Source: Bacteroidota bacterium (GTDB taxonomy: Bacteria > Bacteroidota > Bacteroidia > Chitinophagales > Chitinophagaceae). Taken from it: a DNA stretch of 7,027 nucleotides. Both the position numbers and the translations under genes were made by a program. The number at the start of each line of letters is the position of its first letter. Within the stretch, counting starts at the first letter, position 1. The stretch spans positions 1-7,027 of the forward strand of contig JAEVYV010000207.1 in assembly GCA_023392575.1 (NCBI GenBank), in the 5' to 3' direction. Positions 4,678-7,027 of the stretch are shown here, piece after piece. The notes beneath the pieces are model-generated. The model saw nothing but the letters and a program-made list of their open reading frames with translations. It had not been told where the DNA came from and searched no databases.

Positions 4678-5793
4678 ATGAAGTTTATTGTTTCTTCTTC
4701 CCAACTGCTTAAACAATTGCAGCATATCAACGGAGTGATAAATGCCAATACGGTGCTTCCTATTTTAGAAGATTTTTTGTTTGAAGTTGAAAAAAATAAA
4801 CTGACCGTGGTGGCCACCGACCTGGAAACCGTGATGCGGATTCAACTCGATATTGAAGCCAAAGAAGCCGGCAAGGTTTGTATTCCGGCCAAAATATTGA
4901 TGGATTCGCTTAAAAACATTCCGGATCAGCCGCTCACCTTCAATATCGACAAAAACTTTGCTGTAGAAATAACCAGTGACAATGGTAAGTACAAGGTAAT
5001 GGGCGAAAACCCGGATAATTTTCCCAAAGAGCCGGTTGCAGATGATACCACTTCGTTTGCCATGACGGCCACGGCTTTGGTGACAGCCATTAACAAAACC
5101 CTGTTTGCGGTCAGCAACGACGATCTGCGCCCCGCCATGACCGGCGTTTTCTTTGAACTGCACACCGACTACCTGCAATGCGTGGCCACCGATGCCCACC
5201 GCCTGGTTCGCTACAAAAGAACCGACGTGAGCTGTCCCAGAACCGATTCCTTCATTGTGCCCCGCAAGCCCTTGAACCTTTTAAAATCGGCCCTGCCCGA
5301 TAAGGAGGACGAGATCATGGTTAGCTACAATTCCAACCACCTTTTTGTAAAACACGGCACAACCCAGATGAGCTGTCGCCTGATTGATGCCCGTTTCCCC
5401 GACTACAAAGTGGTGATCCCGGCGGACAATCCGTATAAAATGGTGGTGAACAAAAACGATTTTCAAAGTGCCCTGCGCCGGGTTGGCGTGTTTAGCAACA
5501 AAAGCACCAACCAGGTGGCCCTAAACATCAGCGGCAGCGAACTGCAACTAACGGCACAGGATGTGGATTTTAGCTTTGAAGGAAACGAACGCATGAAATG
5601 CCAGTACGATGGCGAAGACATTACCATTGCCTTTAATGCCCGTTTTTTAATTGAAATGCTGAACGCCACCGACAGCGAAGAAGTGCGGCTGGAGTTGTCC
5701 ACCCCCACCAAAGCCGGCATTATTAAACCAACCGAGGCAGATGAAAACGAAGACGTGCTGATGCTGGTCATGCCGTTGATGCTGAACCAGTAA
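4678..5793 (+). CDS. dnaN: DNA polymerase III subunit beta (sliding clamp)
   Basis: DnaN is the ring-shaped dimeric clamp that holds DNA polymerase III and other replication and repair proteins on DNA. The 371-residue product has the full three-domain build: domain I about 1-125 (MKFIVSSSQLL start, VLPIL at 26-30, ATDLE at 46-50), domain II about 126-250 (TDAHRL at 171-176, VPRKPL at 194-199, then RLIDARFPDYK at 234-244), and domain III about 251-371. The C-terminus keeps the clamp signature LMLVMPL (361-367), part of the partner-binding pocket. The length is normal. The frame is open upstream to 4426, but the family always starts at the MKF-type strand, so the ATG at 4678 is chosen. No Shine-Dalgarno sequence is present. 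A strong terminator follows about 50 bp after the stop, so the gene is probably monocistronic. dnaA is not next to it, which argues against this being the replication origin. Confidence 0.98.
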   Translation: MKFIVSSSQLLKQLQHINGVINANTVLPILEDFLFEVEKNKLTVVATDLETVMRIQLDIEAKEAGKVCIPAKILMDSLKNIPDQPLTFNIDKNFAVEITSDNGKYKVMGENPDNFPKEPVADDTTSFAMTATALVTAINKTLFAVSNDDLRPAMTGVFFELHTDYLQCVATDAHRLVRYKRTDVSCPRTDSFIVPRKPLNLLKSALPDKEDEIMVSYNSNHLFVKHGTTQMSCRLIDARFPDYKVVIPADNPYKMVVNKNDFQSALRRVGVFSNKSTNQVALNISGSELQLTAQDVDFSFEGNERMKCQYDGEDITIAFNARFLIEMLNATDSEEVRLELSTPTKAGIIKPTEADENEDVLMLVMPLMLNQ

Positions 5794-5843
5794 AAATGAT
5801 TTATGGGTGGATGGGGATGCTCCCTGCTGCCTTTTACTATTTT

Positions 5844-5878
5844 GGGCTGGCCTTTTGATGAGGCCGGCCTTTTATTTA
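5844..5878 (+). terminator. Rho-independent terminator after dnaN
   Basis: GGCTGGCCT (5845-5853) pairs with AGGCCGGCC (5861-5869) over nine positions with a single T-G wobble. The loop is seven bases and TTTTATTT (5870-5877) follows. It lies 51 bp beyond the dnaN stop and is oriented to end dnaN transcription. Confidence 0.88.
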
Positions 5879-5946
5879 TGGTGGATTACCCAACGGTTTT
5901 TTTACCCCTGAAAGATTCTAGAATAGGATTATATTTTTTATCTTTT

Positions 5947-5981
5947 AATTGTCGGACCTGATAAAGCCCGGCAATTTTTTT
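5947..5981 (+). terminator. Second terminator-like hairpin, upstream of the DUF2007 gene
   Basis: AATTGTCGG (5947-5955) pairs with CCGGCAATT (5968-5976) over nine positions with one T-G wobble. The loop is 12 bases, and T5977-T5981 extends the T-run to seven. It lies 40 bp upstream of the next plus-strand start codon and about 70 bp past the dnaN terminator. It may be a backup terminator or an attenuator for the downstream gene; the sequence does not decide. Confidence 0.65.
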
Positions 5982-6021
5982 GCATTTAGCAAAGCCCCTT
6001 TGACCCTTTAAATACGAGATC

Positions 6022-6429
6022 ATGGATCATGTAGTGCTCCGTTTGTTTGATAATTATACCGAGGCCGTGATTGTGTTGACCATGCTTCAGCGCCAAAACA
6101 TCAATTGTCATATAAAAAACGAGAGCATCAGCAGCCGGCACCCTTTGTTGAACCAGTCCATCGGCGGCATCAAGCTGATGGTTCACCACAGCCAGGTGGA
6201 AAAGGCCTGGGATATGGTGGAAAAAGCAGAAAAAGATTATTTAAAAAACATTGCCTGCCCGGTTTGCAAGGCCCATGCGCTGGAACGGGTAAGCATCACC
6301 AAAAAGCATTCCTGCCGGCTGGCGGCGCTGGCCAGCATTATTTTGAATGGCCGTTCGGTGGAGGTGGCCAGGATCTACCGTTGTTTCCAATGCGGCTATG
6401 ATTTTAAAAAACTGACGGGGGGAGGTTAA
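6022..6429 (+). CDS. DUF2007 domain protein with C-terminal zinc ribbon
   Basis: This 135-residue cytosolic protein starts with a DUF2007-type ferredoxin-like domain (about 1-70): L-R-L-F-D-N-Y-T-E-A (6-15), a helix with M-L-Q-R-Q-N-I (21-27), then a G-G-I-K-L-M-V strand (48-54) and a helix with A-W-D-M-V (62-66). The domain has been described as PII-like or a putative signal-transducing domain, with no proven ligand. The C-terminus adds a zinc ribbon with C79-P-x-C82 and C121-x-x-C124. Between the two cysteine pairs lies a mildly hydrophobic segment (about 100-108) too short for a membrane helix. The ATG immediately precedes the first strand. It is downstream of dnaN on the same strand but separated by two terminator-like hairpins, so it likely has its own promoter. 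A specific role cannot be assigned. Confidence 0.83.
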   Translation: MDHVVLRLFDNYTEAVIVLTMLQRQNINCHIKNESISSRHPLLNQSIGGIKLMVHHSQVEKAWDMVEKAEKDYLKNIACPVCKAHALERVSITKKHSCRLAALASIILNGRSVEVARIYRCFQCGYDFKKLTGGG

Positions 6430-6431
6430 GG

Positions 6432-6507
6432 AGTTGAGTGGTTGATTGAGTTGCCTGGTAAGGTGGCCTTTTCCTTTGATCCACTCAGTCATTCAACCAA
6501 ATCAACT
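6432..6507. repeat. Imperfect long inverted repeat in the intergenic region
   Basis: The arm at 6432-6449 (AGTTGAGTGGTTGATTGA) is complementary to 6489-6507 with one inserted base and two mismatches. The best core is GGTTGATTGA (6440-6449) against TCATTCAACC (6489-6498), nine of ten paired. The loop of about 39 bases holds a small AAGG/CCTT stem. No T-tract follows, so the structure may be an intergenic palindromic repeat or an mRNA 3' stabiliser between the flanking genes rather than an intrinsic terminator. Confidence 0.5.
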
Positions 6508-6525
6508 TCTTCCTAACTTTAGTTC

Positions 6526-7027
6526 ATGCTGCAAACCCTGTTGGATTATTTTCAAACCCTGGAACAAAGGCCCGCAGAACGCATGGCGTTTTTAGTGGGT
6601 GGTATGTTGGTTCTTTGGATCATTGAAGGCGCCATTCCCTTTATTTCCCTGCAGTACAAAAAAAACAAATGGCGGCACGCCTCCGTAAACTTCACCTTTA
6701 CGGTTTTGCACCTGGTTATCCACACGGGTTTTGCTTTTTTTATCGTCCTGCTTTCCGATAGCTGCCGAGCCCATGGGTTGGGGTTGGTTTATTGGCTCCA
6801 TGCTTCTGTAGGATGGACCATCGTTATTTCTTTTTTCGTGCTTGATTTTTTCGGCGGCTGGCTGGTACACCTGGTACAGCACAAAACCTATGTTTTGTGG
6901 AAGTTTCATGTGGTACATCATTCCGACAACAATGTGGACGTGACCACGGGCCTGCGCCACCACCCTATTGAAAGTGTGTTGCGGGGGCTGTTTTTTTTGA
7001 TGGGTGTTGCCGTGTCGGGGGCACCGG
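6526..7027 (+). CDS. Sterol desaturase/fatty acid hydroxylase family protein, 3' end outside the window
   Basis: The visible 167 residues are the N-terminal part of a membrane di-iron oxygenase of the fatty acid hydroxylase superfamily. Hydrophobic segments lie at about 21-40, 54-77 and 95-113. The histidine clusters follow in the expected order: H115-x3-H119, then F-H128-V-V-H131-H132-S, then T-x-L-R-H145-H146-P-I-E. These are characteristic iron ligands, and L-W-K-F-H-V-V-H-H-S is a classic family stretch. Family members hydroxylate or desaturate lipid chains, sterols or carotenoids at the membrane; the substrate here is unknown. The frame stays open through the last base, so the final histidine cluster and C-terminus are missing only because the window ends. 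The ATG at 6526 is the first in frame before the hydrophobic region. TAACTTTA, a partial -7-like sequence, ends four bases upstream of it, so any transcript from there would be nearly leaderless. Confidence 0.88.
   Translation, partial: MLQTLLDYFQTLEQRPAERMAFLVGGMLVLWIIEGAIPFISLQYKKNKWRHASVNFTFTVLHLVIHTGFAFFIVLLSDSCRAHGLGLVYWLHASVGWTIVISFFVLDFFGGWLVHLVQHKTYVLWKFHVVHHSDNNVDVTTGLRHHPIESVLRGLFFLMGVAVSGAP

Noticed and set aside
4765..5199. Minus-strand open frame within dnaN
   Set aside because: It lies wholly antisense to dnaN and resembles no protein family.
5915..5924. Palindrome ATTCTAGAAT as an operator
   Set aside because: A single 10-base AT-rich palindrome in AT-rich DNA, about 100 bp from the next start, is expected by chance often enough.

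Overview
The window looks like chromosomal DNA from a member of the Bacteroidota, most likely the Chitinophagaceae. The reasons are the DnaN sequence style, the near absence of Shine-Dalgarno sites in front of the genes, an A-Q signal-peptidase boundary in a small exported protein, and a TAnnTTTG-like -7 element in front of dnaN. The family placement is an inference from overall character, not from a marker gene. Coding DNA is roughly 45-50% GC, apart from one clearly AT-rich gene.

Left part (1-1031, plus strand): two accessory-type genes, a VOC/PhnB-like protein and an AT-rich putative lipoprotein of unknown function. They are separated by a GC-rich, hairpin-forming spacer (492-650). Next (1046-1744, minus strand) come recX, a regulator of RecA, and a small exported single-pass membrane protein 24 bp downstream. 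The whole gap between recX and the next gene is bounded by two inverted copies of a short repeat. The copies keep their flanks but carry different, individually palindromic centres.

Middle (1944-4363, minus strand): a two-gene, translationally coupled unit. The upstream gene encodes a 440-residue cytosolic protein of unknown function. The downstream gene, starting at a GTG inside a 4-base GTGA overlap, encodes an unusual HtrA-type serine protease: no signal peptide, no PDZ domain, but a Cys4 zinc ribbon and a C-terminal domain that resembles YbjN/CesT-type chaperone folds. A segment of the 440-residue protein aligns without gaps to that C-terminal domain, so the two proteins probably share a domain. 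This is the best candidate here for an undescribed system.

Right part (4364-7027, plus strand): a 314-bp divergent intergenic region with an inverted repeat near the 440-residue gene and an extremely GC-rich structured block, then dnaN (sliding clamp), a strong rho-independent terminator, and a second terminator-like hairpin just before a DUF2007/zinc-ribbon gene. An imperfect long inverted repeat follows, and then the 5' part of a sterol desaturase/fatty-acid hydroxylase family membrane enzyme that runs off the window.

dnaN and recX are housekeeping genes of DNA replication and recombination. The remaining genes do not form an obvious pathway with them. The only functional coupling the sequence supports strongly is the protease and its partner.
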